Below the pieces are notes generated by a model. The model was not told the DNA's origin, searched no databases, and worked only from the letters and a program-made list of their open reading frames with translations. From Caballeronia arationis (GTDB taxonomy: Bacteria > Pseudomonadota > Gammaproteobacteria > Burkholderiales > Burkholderiaceae), in NCBI RefSeq assembly GCF_001544975.2, contig NZ_FCOG02000013.1, positions 1 through 64,000 on the forward strand: a DNA stretch of 64,000 bases, written 5' to 3'. Each line of letters starts with the position of its first letter. Positions within the stretch are counted from its first letter, which is position 1. Position numbers and translations under genes: made by a program. Shown here piece by piece: positions 1-8,191 of the stretch.

Positions 1-1
1 C

Positions 2-367
2 CCAGGTGTCGGTCCTATCACAGCGAGCGTGCTAGCCGCCGAAATGGGCGATGGCAAGCAATATGGTTGCAGCCGGGACTTCGCCGCGTCGATCGGGTTA
101 GTACCGCGCCAGTACAGCACCGGCGGCAAGGCCAACCTGCAGGGGATCAGCAAGAGAGGCGACAAGAACCTGCGCAGATTGCTGGTCCAGGGCGCACGAT
201 CGTACATGCAGCGGCTCTCATCGTGGCGCGGGGAGTTATCCCCACAACGACGCCGGATAGATTTAAGCAAGCCAACCACAAGGTCAAAAATCAAGGTTGC
301 AAAAACGGGGGTGACCATAGATTTTCTTGCCCGGCGCTTTCTCCGCGTTTATCCGGCGCGGACGTAA
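2..367 (+). pseudogene. IS110/IS1111-family transposase, C-terminal remnant
   Basis: The frame is open from the window edge and reads PGVGPITASVLAAEMGDGK, then FAASIGLVPRQYSTGGK and ISKRGDKNLRRLLVQGAR. This is the C-terminal Transposase_20 block of IS110-type DEDD recombinases. After about base 230 the similarity stops: the family's usual ending (an ANKMAR-like block) is absent and the frame runs through unrelated sequence to a stop at 365-367. A GGGGGTGACCATAG-like string near 306-320 resembles the right-hand end of such elements, which suggests an internal deletion. The N-terminal catalytic part lies outside the window, so whether the rest of the element is intact is unknown. It is probably inactive. 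Confidence 0.72.
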
Positions 368-368
368 A

Positions 369-390
369 AACGGCGCCCGAAGGCGCCGTT
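369..390 (-). terminator. Rho-independent terminator of the nag operon
   Basis: A perfect 9-bp stem (AACGGCGCC / GGCGCCGTT) with a 4-base loop lies 28 bases beyond the nagE stop. On the minus strand it is followed by a short T run. It closes the nagR-nagA-nagB-EI fusion-nagE transcription unit and shields it from the transposase remnant. Confidence 0.8.
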
Positions 391-417
391 TCCTCATGCC
401 TGCTGCCGTGTTTCGGC

Positions 418-2202
418 TCAGGCAGGCAGAGGCGCCGCGCCGCCGCCGTTGCCCTGCAGACGCGTTGCCAAATGCCGCGCATAGCGCTCGGCAGCCGAAC
501 CGACGACGATGTGGAACGTGTCGGCTGAAACCCAGGCGACGTCGAGCGTCGAGAGCCGCTGGCGATCCACCGCCGACGGATCGCGCACGACTACGCGCAG
601 GCGCGTCGCCGCAATGGCGTCGAGCGAAGACACGTTGGTCGCGCCGCCGAACACGGCGAGCCAGCGCGCCGGGTCCGGATCGAGCGGGCCTTGCTCAGTC
701 GCGGCAACCGCTGCGGGAGCGGCAGCCACCGCAGCCGGCGCGGACGAAGCCGGCGTGGCGCCGCGCGTCGACGAATGCTCGAGTTCCGAGCGGATTTCAT
801 CAGCGATCAGGTCCGCTTCCGGTCCGATGATCACCTGCACGGTCGTCGCGCCGCGCTTCAACACTCCCCGCGCGCCGATCGACTTCAACTGCGCTTCCGA
901 CACCTTCTCCGTGTCCGCCACCGACAGACGCAGACGCGTCGTGCACGCATCGACGAGCGTCAGGTTCGACGCGCCGCCGAGCGCCGCGATATAGCGGGCT
1001 GCACGCGTCGAAGCCGCTGCGGGTGCGGTCGTCGGCGAGACGAAACCACCGGCGCTTTCCGTCGACGCGGTTTCGGCATCGGTCGTCGCGGGTTCGCGGC
1101 CCGGCGTCGCCATGTTGAACTTGCGGATGAAGAAGCGGAACAGCCCGTAGTACACCAAGCCGTAGACGATGCCGATCGGGATCGCCATCCAGCCGCGCGT
1201 CGAGAGGCCGTAGTTCAGCACGTAGTCGATCGCGCCCGCCGAGAACGTGAAGCCCAGGTGGATGCCGAGCGCCGAGCAGATCGCGAGCGAGAGGCCCGTC
1301 AGCACGGCGTGGATCGCGTAGAGGATCGGCGCGAGGAACATGAAGGTGTATTCGATCGGCTCGGTCACGCCCGTCAGGAACGAAGTCAGCGCCATCGAGA
1401 ACAACAGCCCGCCGACGATCGCTCGACGATCCTTCGGCGCTTCGTGGAACATCGCGAGACACGCGGCCGGCAGGCCGAACATCATCACCGGGAAGAAGCC
1501 CGTCATGAAGCCGCCCGCGGTCGGGTCGCCAGCGAAGAAGCGGTGCAGGTCGCCCGTCACCGGCGCGCCGCCGCCCGGCGGCGTGAACGTGCCGAACACG
1601 AACCACGCGAGCGAGTTGATGATGTGGTGCAGGCCCGTCACCAGCAGGATGCGGTTCAGCAAGCCGAACACGAAGGTGCCGAGTGCGCCCGCGGTCGTCA
1701 GCCAGAGGCCGGCCGCGTCGATTGCATGCTGCACCGGCTGCCAGATGTAGCCGAACACGATGCCGAGTACCAGACAGGCCACTCCCGTCACAATCGGCAC
1801 GAAGCGTTTCCCTCCGAAGAACGCGAGGTACTCGGGCAGCTTGATGTCCTTGTAGCGGTTGTAGAGATAGCCCGCGACCGAACCCGCGACGATCCCGGAG
1901 AGCACGCCCATATTGAGCTTCGGATCGATGTCCTTCATCACCGCGATTTCGATCAGGTAGCCGATCGCGCCCGCGAGCCCCGCCGTGCCGTTGTTGTCCT
2001 TCGCGAAACCGACCGCCACGCCGATCGCGAACAGGAGCGGCAGGTTGGTGAAGATCGCGTCGCCGGCGTCGGCGATCATCTTGATGTTGAAAACATCGGG
2101 CTGGCCGAGACGCAGCAGAAGGCCGGCCACAGGCAGCACGGCAATCGGCAGCATCAGCGCGCGGCCTAGTCGCTGCATCTTTGCAAACGGGTTAGCGTCC
2201 AT
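418..2202 (-). CDS. nagE: N-acetylglucosamine PTS transporter, EIIC-EIIB with a second degenerate EIIB
   Basis: Membrane permease that imports and phosphorylates GlcNAc. Of 594 residues, about 1-370 form the EIIC domain (hydrophobic spans and the glucose-family blocks GLHHIINSLAWF and TGVTEPIEYTFMF). The first EIIB domain, about 402-470, carries the phosphocysteine motif DACTTRLR (Cys about 420). A second EIIB-like domain, about 507-584, has DAIAATRLR, with Ala (about 531) where the phosphorylated Cys should be. An Ala/Pro-rich linker separates the two. The start is the ATG at 2202, preceded by TTGGAG; the frame extends upstream but that part has no family similarity. It lies 77 bases after the EIIA-HPr-EI gene, its phosphate donor. 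GlcNAc specificity is inferred from the nagA/nagB neighbours; glucose is possible from sequence alone. Confidence 0.94.
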   Translation of the reverse strand: MDANPFAKMQRLGRALMLPIAVLPVAGLLLRLGQPDVFNIKMIADAGDAIFTNLPLLFAIGVAVGFAKDNNGTAGLAGAIGYLIEIAVMKDIDPKLNMGVLSGIVAGSVAGYLYNRYKDIKLPEYLAFFGGKRFVPIVTGVACLVLGIVFGYIWQPVQHAIDAAGLWLTTAGALGTFVFGLLNRILLVTGLHHIINSLAWFVFGTFTPPGGGAPVTGDLHRFFAGDPTAGGFMTGFFPVMMFGLPAACLAMFHEAPKDRRAIVGGLLFSMALTSFLTGVTEPIEYTFMFLAPILYAIHAVLTGLSLAICSALGIHLGFTFSAGAIDYVLNYGLSTRGWMAIPIGIVYGLVYYGLFRFFIRKFNMATPGREPATTDAETASTESAGGFVSPTTAPAAASTRAARYIAALGGASNLTLVDACTTRLRLSVADTEKVSEAQLKSIGARGVLKRGATTVQVIIGPEADLIADEIRSELEHSSTRGATPASSAPAAVAAAPAAVAATEQGPLDPDPARWLAVFGGATNVSSLDAIAATRLRVVVRDPSAVDRQRLSTLDVAWVSADTFHIVVGSAAERYARHLATRLQGNGGGAAPLPA

Positions 2203-2279
2203 CGGGTTCTCCAAAAATATAGGTCTTGTCGTTGCTGGGTTTGATTTCGGGACGCGAAACGCCCGGCGCCGGACGGACG

Positions 2280-4838
2280 TTAGTCCAGCGGCCAGATTTC
2301 GCGGCTTGCTGCTCTTACTGCCTGCGCCGATTCGAGCGCGAGGGCATCCTCGGCGCGCTGGCGGCACAACGGGTAATCGAGATTGCGCACGCGCGCCTTG
2401 ATGCCGGGCACCGACACCGGATCGACCGACAGTTCGGTCACGCCCAGGCCGACGAGCAGCGGCACCGCCACCGGATCGCCGCCGAGCGCGCCGCACACGC
2501 CGACCCACTTGCCGTGCTTCTCCGCGCCCTGCACGGCGGCCTTGATGAGGCGCAGCACGGCCGGGTGCAGGCCGTCGGACTGAGCGGCGAGATCGGGCTG
2601 GCAGCGGTCCATCGCGAGCGTGTACTGTGTGAGATCGTTCGTACCGATCGAGAGGAAATCGGCGTGTTGCGCCAGTTGATCCGCGAGCAATGCCGCCGAC
2701 GGCACTTCGATCATCACGCCCACTTCGATCGGCTCGGTGCGTCCGATTTCGCGCGCGAGTTCGTCGATGCGCTGTCTGATACGGACGAGTTCGCCCGAAT
2801 CCGTGACCATCGGCAGCAGGATGCGCACCGCGCCGAACGGCTGCACGGCGATCAGGCCGCGCAACTGGTCGTCGAGAAGATCGGGGCGCACCTGCGCGAG
2901 GCGGATGCCGCGCAGGCCGAGCGCCGGGTTCGTTTCGGGCGGCAGCGTCAGGTAGTCGACTTCCTTGTCCGCGCCGACATCGAGCGTGCGGATGATCGCG
3001 GTGCGGCCCTTCAGCGCATCGACGATGCCCTGGTAGCTCTGGGCGTGCTCGTCCTTCGTCGGCGCCGACGCGCGGTGGATGAAGAGCAGTTCCGTGCGCA
3101 GCAGGCCGACCGAGTCGGCGCCGTTGTCGACGGCGGTTTGCGCGTCTTCGAGCGTGGCGATGTTGGCGGCGACTTCGATCTCGCGTCCGTCGCGGGTGGC
3201 GGCCGCTTCGCCCGACAGGCGGCGGTTCACCTCACGCACGCCCGCGAGGCGCTGGCGTTCCAGCCGCGCGCGCTCGACGTCGAGCGCGGTCGGGGCGTAT
3301 TCGATCCGTCCCGCCGATGCATCTACGACGACCTGCGTGCCTTCGGGCACGGCATGCAGCGCATCGCCGACCGCGACGAGCGCCGGAATACCGCTCTGCC
3401 GCGCGATGATCGCCGCGTGCGAAGTCGCGCCGCCGCGCGCCATCACGAGCGCGGTGACCCGCGTGCGGTCGAGCGACGAGAGATCGGACGGCGTGAATTC
3501 GTCGGCGGCGAGCACGGCTTCGTCGGGCAACACACGCGCCGCCGTGTTCGTGTAGCCGAGCGCGCGCACCACGCGCTTTTCGATGTCGCGCAAGTCGGCG
3601 GCACGCTCGGCGAGCAGTGCGTCTTCAACCTTGCCGAGCAGCACGATCTGCGCGCGGATCGCCTCGCGCCACGCGAAGCCCGCGCTCTTGCCGAGGCTGA
3701 TGAGATCGCGTGCGGCGTCGAGCAGCGTCGGGTCTTCCAGCAGCACGCGATGCACCGCGAAAATCCCCGCCTCGCCGACCGCGCCGCGTTGCGACGCGGT
3801 GCGCACGGTTTCGTCGAGCTCGGCGTCGACCTTGGCGATTGCGCGGTCGAGCGCGTGGCTTTCTGCCGCCGATGTGCCGCTCGCCTGCTCGGGCGGCGCA
3901 ATGTCCTGGTCGTCCCAGCGCACGAGCTTGCCGACCGCGATGCCGGGCGCCGCGCACACGCCCGCGAGCGTGTTCGGGTCGAGCGGCTGGCCCGGCGTGC
4001 GCGCGACCATCTGCGGCGCGGGCGACTTCGCGCGCGCCGGCGTTTCTTCCACTTCGCCGTGCGCCGCGCGCAGCAGTTCCGTCGCGACCGCTTCGACGGC
4101 TTGTGCCGCCTGTGCGCCGATGCCGAGCAACTCGATCGTCGCGCCCTCGCCCGCGCCGAGCCCCAGCAATCCGACGACGCTTTCGATCGGCGCCTTGCGG
4201 CCTTCGTAGCGTACTTCGACCTTCGCGTCGAAACCGCGCGCCGCTTCCCGGGCGCGCGCCGCCGGCCGCGCATGCAGGCCGCCCGCGTGAGCGAGCGTTA
4301 CGTTGCGGCGGGCTTCGTCGGTGAAGTTGGCGTCGCTGCGGGCGGCGTCGGCCTTGTCGCCGGCTTTTGCGCGCAGTACGAGCAGGCGTCCTCCCGCTTT
4401 CAGCACGCCGCGCCCGGCGCGCTCGATGACCTCGAACGCGTCGCTGTTAGCCACCGCTATCACGGAAACGAGGCTCGGCGCGTTCTGCGCAACATAGTCG
4501 GCGTCGAATTCGATCAGCACCTGGCCCGCGCGCACCTCGGCGCCCTGCGCGACCTTCGGCGTGAAACCCTTGCCACCTAGCTCGACCGTATCGATGCCGA
4601 TGTGCAGCAGGATTTCGGCGCCCTCTGGCGTGCGCAGCGTGACGGCGTGATTGGTGCGGGCGAGATGGGTGATCGTGCCGTCGCACGGGGAGACGAGCAC
4701 GCCTTCGAGCGGATCGATGCCGATGCCGTCGCCGAACATGCCTTCCGCGAAGACGGGATCGGGCACATCGGCGAGCGGCACGACGGGGCCGATGAGCGGC
4801 GCGAGCAACACGAACGGGTTAGCGGTGGAATGGTTCAA
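2280..4838 (-). CDS. ptsP: EIIA(Glc)-HPr-Enzyme I fusion phosphotransferase
   Basis: Cytoplasmic phosphoryl carrier that passes phosphate from PEP to the NagE EIIB domain in a single chain. Domains: Crr-like EIIA, about 5-160, with the phospho-His in LLHIGIDTVELGGKGF (H79); HPr, about 178-265, with GGLHARPAA (H189); Enzyme I, about 290-852, with GGATSHAAIIARQSGIP (H474) and the PEP-binding C-terminal barrel. The order matches NagF/FruB-type multiphosphoryl proteins. An in-frame ATG at 4862 has no ribosome site, while the TTG at 4838 follows GAGGAG at good spacing, so I start there (852 residues). It is 36 bases downstream of the SIS-type nagB. A separate ptsI and ptsH pair is also in this window at 35811-38034. 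Confidence 0.93.
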   Translation of the reverse strand: MNHSTANPFVLLAPLIGPVVPLADVPDPVFAEGMFGDGIGIDPLEGVLVSPCDGTITHLARTNHAVTLRTPEGAEILLHIGIDTVELGGKGFTPKVAQGAEVRAGQVLIEFDADYVAQNAPSLVSVIAVANSDAFEVIERAGRGVLKAGGRLLVLRAKAGDKADAARSDANFTDEARRNVTLAHAGGLHARPAARAREAARGFDAKVEVRYEGRKAPIESVVGLLGLGAGEGATIELLGIGAQAAQAVEAVATELLRAAHGEVEETPARAKSPAPQMVARTPGQPLDPNTLAGVCAAPGIAVGKLVRWDDQDIAPPEQASGTSAAESHALDRAIAKVDAELDETVRTASQRGAVGEAGIFAVHRVLLEDPTLLDAARDLISLGKSAGFAWREAIRAQIVLLGKVEDALLAERAADLRDIEKRVVRALGYTNTAARVLPDEAVLAADEFTPSDLSSLDRTRVTALVMARGGATSHAAIIARQSGIPALVAVGDALHAVPEGTQVVVDASAGRIEYAPTALDVERARLERQRLAGVREVNRRLSGEAAATRDGREIEVAANIATLEDAQTAVDNGADSVGLLRTELLFIHRASAPTKDEHAQSYQGIVDALKGRTAIIRTLDVGADKEVDYLTLPPETNPALGLRGIRLAQVRPDLLDDQLRGLIAVQPFGAVRILLPMVTDSGELVRIRQRIDELAREIGRTEPIEVGVMIEVPSAALLADQLAQHADFLSIGTNDLTQYTLAMDRCQPDLAAQSDGLHPAVLRLIKAAVQGAEKHGKWVGVCGALGGDPVAVPLLVGLGVTELSVDPVSVPGIKARVRNLDYPLCRQRAEDALALESAQAVRAASREIWPLD

Positions 4839-4874
4839 CAGTGACTCCTCGGCACGGCGCATCGGGTTACTCGC

Positions 4875-5882
4875 TCAGTGAGTTTCGGTGACTTTGTTCA
4901 GATGACGCGGCGTGTCGGGATTGCGCCCGCGCGCGGCGGCGAGACCCGCGGCCATCACATAGAAGGAAAGAATCGCGGCGATCGGATCGAGCGCCGGGTG
5001 GTCCGTGACGGCGAGCGGCAAATCGGCTTCCGCGATGTCGTCGGGGGCGGCGAGCAGCACGCGTGCGCCGCGTGCGCGCATGTCGCGTGCGAGCTGGATC
5101 AGGCCCGCCTGCTCCGGTCCGCGCGGCGCGAAGACGAGCAGCGGATAGTCCTGGTCGATCAGTTCCATCGGGCCGTGACGCACTTCCGCGCTCGAAAACG
5201 CTTCTGCCTGAATGCCCGAGGTTTCCTTGAGCTTGAGCGCCGCTTCCTGTGCGATGGCAAGCCCGAGGCCGCGCCCGATCACGATCATGCGGTCGACACC
5301 CTTCAGTTCGTCGACGGCCTTCGACCAGTCGAGTTTCCCCGCCGCGCGCAATGCGTCGGGCAGCGTCTTCAGCGCGTTCAGCAATTCGACGTCGCGCTGG
5401 ACGTGCGCGATCACGATCGCGGAAAGCGACAGCATCGCGATGTAGCTCTTGGTAGCGGCAACGCTCAGTTCGGCGCCGGCGAGGAGCGGCAGATGCCATT
5501 CGCAGGCGTCGGCGAGCGGCGAGTTCGGCGCGTTGACGGCGGCGACGGTGAACGCGCCCGCTTCACGCAGCGCCTGCATCGTGCCGACCAGGTCGGGACT
5601 CTTGCCCGACTGCGAGAACGCGACGGCGAGTTGCCCGGCGACGCGCAACGGCGCTTGCTGCAAGGTGGCGACCGACATCGGCAGCGACGCGACCGGCACG
5701 CCGATGCGGCTCATCGTGAGGCTCGCGAAGTAGCTCGCGGCGTGGTCGGAACTGCCGCGAGCGACCGTGAGCGCGACATGACGCGGCGCTTCGGAAAGCT
5801 TGACGGCAAGGGCCTCGATATTCGAGGTATCGGCGAGCTGGGCGGCCACGACATCGGCTGACGCCAGCGCCTCATTAAGCAT
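4875..5882 (-). CDS. SIS-domain glucosamine-6-phosphate deaminase (NagB-II type)
   Basis: Predicted to convert glucosamine-6-phosphate to fructose-6-phosphate plus ammonia, the last step of GlcNAc catabolism. The 335-residue protein has two SIS (sugar isomerase) domains, with VARGSSDHAASYFASL, FSQSGKSPDLVG and AATKSYIAML as phosphosugar-binding blocks. It resembles the isomerase half of GlmS without the glutaminase half, as in NagB-II/GlmD enzymes, and is unrelated to classical NagB. The ATG at 5882 overlaps the nagA stop in the string ATGCTTAA, which implies translational coupling. An upstream TTG (5891) sits 6 bases after AAGGAG and could also be used; an ATG at 5909 has no ribosome site. 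The neighbours nagA and nagE support the role; a fructosamine deglycase activity is the alternative. Confidence 0.9.
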   Translation of the reverse strand: MLNEALASADVVAAQLADTSNIEALAVKLSEAPRHVALTVARGSSDHAASYFASLTMSRIGVPVASLPMSVATLQQAPLRVAGQLAVAFSQSGKSPDLVGTMQALREAGAFTVAAVNAPNSPLADACEWHLPLLAGAELSVAATKSYIAMLSLSAIVIAHVQRDVELLNALKTLPDALRAAGKLDWSKAVDELKGVDRMIVIGRGLGLAIAQEAALKLKETSGIQAEAFSSAEVRHGPMELIDQDYPLLVFAPRGPEQAGLIQLARDMRARGARVLLAAPDDIAEADLPLAVTDHPALDPIAAILSFYVMAAGLAAARGRNPDTPRHLNKVTETH

Positions 5883-6978
5883 ATTCGACAATCGATTCTC
5901 CTTCGACATAAGTGGCCGTCAGCGCCAGTTCGCGGTCGATGACGACAAGGTCGGCCCAGGCGCCGCGCGCGATGCGGCCGCGGTCTTCGAGTCCGAGGTA
6001 ATCGGCGGCATTGCGCGACAGGCGGTTCGAGACGTCCGCGATCGGCAGTCCGAGCGACACGAGGTTGCGCAGTGCCTGATCCATCGTGAGCGTGCTGCCG
6101 GCGAGCGTGCCGTCCGCGAGACGCACGCCGCCCATGCATTTGGTGACGTGCTGGCTGCCGAGGCGATATTCGCCATCGGGCATGCCCGACGCCGAGGTGC
6201 TGTCGGTCACCACGTACAGATGCGGAATCGCGCGCAATGCCGCGCGAATCGCCCCCGGATGAACGTGCAGCAAATCGGGAATCAGTTCCGCGTATTCGGC
6301 GTGCGCGAGCGCCGCGCCGACCATCCCGGGATCGCGGTGATGCAGCGGCGACATCGCGTTGAAAAGGTGCGTGAAGCCGCGCGCGCCGTGCTTGAGCGCG
6401 GCGACGGCGTCGTCGTAGGTGCCGAGCGAGTGGCCCAGTTGCACGCGCACGCCGCGCGCCGCCATCTCGCTGATGATGTCGAGATGGCCGGAGATTTCCG
6501 GCGCGATGGTGACGACGCGGATCGGCGCGAGCGCGAGGTATTTCAGGACTTCGTCGCGCACGGCGACGGCCGCGGCGTCCGGCTGCGCGCCGAGCTTGCC
6601 AGGATTGATGTACGGACCTTCCAGATGCACGCCGAGCACGCGCGCGCCGCCCGGCGCGCGGTACTTCGCCTGCTCGCCGAGACCCGCGACGACGCTCATC
6701 AGTTCGTCGCGCGGCGCGGTCATCGTGGTAGCGAGAAGGCTCGTCGTGCCGTGCTGCGCGTGCAGGCGCGCGACGGTCTGCGCCGCGTCGCCGCCTTCCA
6801 TGATGTCGGCGCCGCCACCGCCATGCACGTGCAGGTCGATGAAGCCGGGCAGGATGTGCGGGGCGTCATTGGTCGACGGATCGACGCGCTCGCCTTCGAG
6901 CGCCGTGACGCGCCCGTTCTCGAAGCGGATCGAGCCGTGGATCCAGCCGTCGGTCGTGAGGATGTTTCCTTTGAGCAT
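5875..6978 (-). CDS. nagA: N-acetylglucosamine-6-phosphate deacetylase
   Basis: Hydrolyses GlcNAc-6-P to glucosamine-6-P and acetate in the cytoplasm. At 367 residues it is normal length for the amidohydrolase-fold family. Visible ligands and catalytic residues are the metal HxH in FIDLHVHGGG (H50, H52), the metal Glu in GVHLEGPYINPGK (E120), His in QLGHSLG (H183) and THLFNAM (H204), and the catalytic Asp in VVTDSTSASG (D259). An AGAGAAC ribosome site precedes the ATG. It follows nagR by 145 bases, with no gene and no clear terminator between, so it may share the nagR transcript or have its own promoter there. Confidence 0.96.
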   Translation of the reverse strand: MLKGNILTTDGWIHGSIRFENGRVTALEGERVDPSTNDAPHILPGFIDLHVHGGGGADIMEGGDAAQTVARLHAQHGTTSLLATTMTAPRDELMSVVAGLGEQAKYRAPGGARVLGVHLEGPYINPGKLGAQPDAAAVAVRDEVLKYLALAPIRVVTIAPEISGHLDIISEMAARGVRVQLGHSLGTYDDAVAALKHGARGFTHLFNAMSPLHHRDPGMVGAALAHAEYAELIPDLLHVHPGAIRAALRAIPHLYVVTDSTSASGMPDGEYRLGSQHVTKCMGGVRLADGTLAGSTLTMDQALRNLVSLGLPIADVSNRLSRNAADYLGLEDRGRIARGAWADLVVIDRELALTATYVEGESIVEYA

Positions 6979-7123
6979 GAAGTTCTCTGTGAAACGCGAT
7001 GCGTGATGAGGCTGAAATCCGGGCGCGCCATGCTGCGAGCAGGCGAAATCTGCGTCCGGCGTCTTTGTCCTCTCGTTTTTTTTTGGGTGGTGCGCGCCTT
7101 GAGTGCCGGCGCTGTAGGTGCTG

Positions 7124-7858
7124 CTATCGGTGAAGCTCCGCGACGAAGTCGTAGTAATCGTCGCGGCAATACGTGTCCGTCAGTTCGATGGAGCGCTGGT
7201 CAGCCGAGTAGCCGATCCGCGTGATGACGAGCAGCGCCGCGCGCGGCGCCACGCCCATCAGGCGCGCGATCTCCGCGCCCGCGTTGACCGCGCGAAAATG
7301 CTGCAACGCCCGCACAACCGACATGCCACGCTCCTCTAGATATCGATAGAGCGAGGCGCCGATCGCAAGCGGCTGCGGCACCACTGAAGCCGGCAGCGTG
7401 GAATGCTCGACCGCCATCACCATGCCGTCCGCACGTCTCAAGCGCCGCAAGCTCGCAACGCCCGCACCCGGCGACAAACCCAATCGCACGGTTTCGTCGC
7501 GGCTCGCCGTGCGCACTTCGCGCTCGAGCCAGACCGAGTCGGGCGTGAAGCCGCGCTGCTCCATCTTCGTCGTGAAGCCCGTGAGCCTCGACAACGGGTC
7601 TTCGACGCGCGGCGTGATGAAGCTGCCAGCCCCGCGCACCCGGCGAATCAGACCTTGCTCGACCAGGAGCGCGATGGCCTTGCGCGCGGTGATCCGCGAC
7701 ACGCCGACGCTGTCCGACAAGATTCGCTCCGACGGCAGCGCCTCGCCGGCCGACCATGCGCCGGCATGAATCCGAGTGGCGAGGCGGGCGGCGAGCTGCA
7801 GGTACAGCGGCGTGCTGTTCTGCGCATCGGGAGCCAGTTCTCGCCATCGTTCGTCCAT
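7124..7858 (-). CDS. nagR: GntR/HutC-family regulator of the GlcNAc operon
   Basis: 244-residue transcription factor. Residues about 15-85 are the GntR winged helix-turn-helix (ALPSERILSDSVGVSRITARKA), and about 95-240 form a UTRA effector domain ending in DDYYDFVAELHR, as in NagR/YvoA/DasR proteins that bind GlcN-6-P or GlcNAc-6-P. It is the first gene of the nag cluster, on the same strand, so it is predicted to repress the nag genes and itself until amino-sugar phosphates build up. Its promoter at 7893-7920 has two TGGT half-sites in the spacer. The specific ligand is inferred from context. Confidence 0.88.
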   Translation of the reverse strand: MDERWRELAPDAQNSTPLYLQLAARLATRIHAGAWSAGEALPSERILSDSVGVSRITARKAIALLVEQGLIRRVRGAGSFITPRVEDPLSRLTGFTTKMEQRGFTPDSVWLEREVRTASRDETVRLGLSPGAGVASLRRLRRADGMVMAVEHSTLPASVVPQPLAIGASLYRYLEERGMSVVRALQHFRAVNAGAEIARLMGVAPRAALLVITRIGYSADQRSIELTDTYCRDDYYDFVAELHR

Positions 7859-8191
7859 CGATTTGTCCGGTCAGGAGCGCTTGTTGGAGCCCATTATATA
7901 ACCAAAATAATACCAGTCAATTTCGACAATTCAATCTTCCATAATTGCTTTTTACTCATATAAATCAATTAGTTACAGTGCAATTATCAAGTCGACGGGC
8001 AGGCTCCGACGGATCGGGATTTACCCGCATGCGCAGCCCACTCGATCCCGACCGGTCCGCGCAAAAGAATCCAGTTCGTTCGCCTTCACAAAGATGCACG
8101 CTTGTGCTTTTATTTGGGCACAATGGACACACTTGCTTCGGACTCTGAACTAATGCGCACATACCTAGCTGGACAATGAGAGAACGAGGGA
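7859..8191. other. Divergent intergenic region nagR / MarR-GNAT gene
   Basis: 333 bases without a gene between two divergent genes. Bases about 7890-7990 are strikingly AT-rich compared with the rest of the window and hold the nagR promoter. The part next to the plus-strand gene (8000-8190) is of normal composition. I see no clear consensus promoter for that gene; its ribosome site is the purine run GAACGAGGGA just before 8192. Confidence 0.6.
7893..7920 (-). promoter_or_regulatory. Sigma-70 promoter of nagR with candidate operator half-sites
   Basis: Read on the minus strand: TTGACT (7920-7915), a 16-base spacer, then TATAAT (7898-7893). This is one mismatch in the -35 box and a perfect -10. 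The spacer contains two TGGT half-sites (plus-strand ACCA at 7901-7904 and 7912-7915) 11 bases apart, about one helical turn. TGGT halves are typical of GntR/HutC operators, so autoregulation by NagR is likely. Predicted transcription start about 7886. Confidence 0.68.

Noticed and set aside
2226..4580. Open frame of 784 codons antisense to the EIIA-HPr-EI fusion (and similar long antisense frames at 11372-13291, 21182-23287, 48453-50747)
   Set aside because: They lie wholly opposite clear genes, are Arg/His/Ala/Asp-rich as expected from antisense high-GC codons, and show no domain or start signal.
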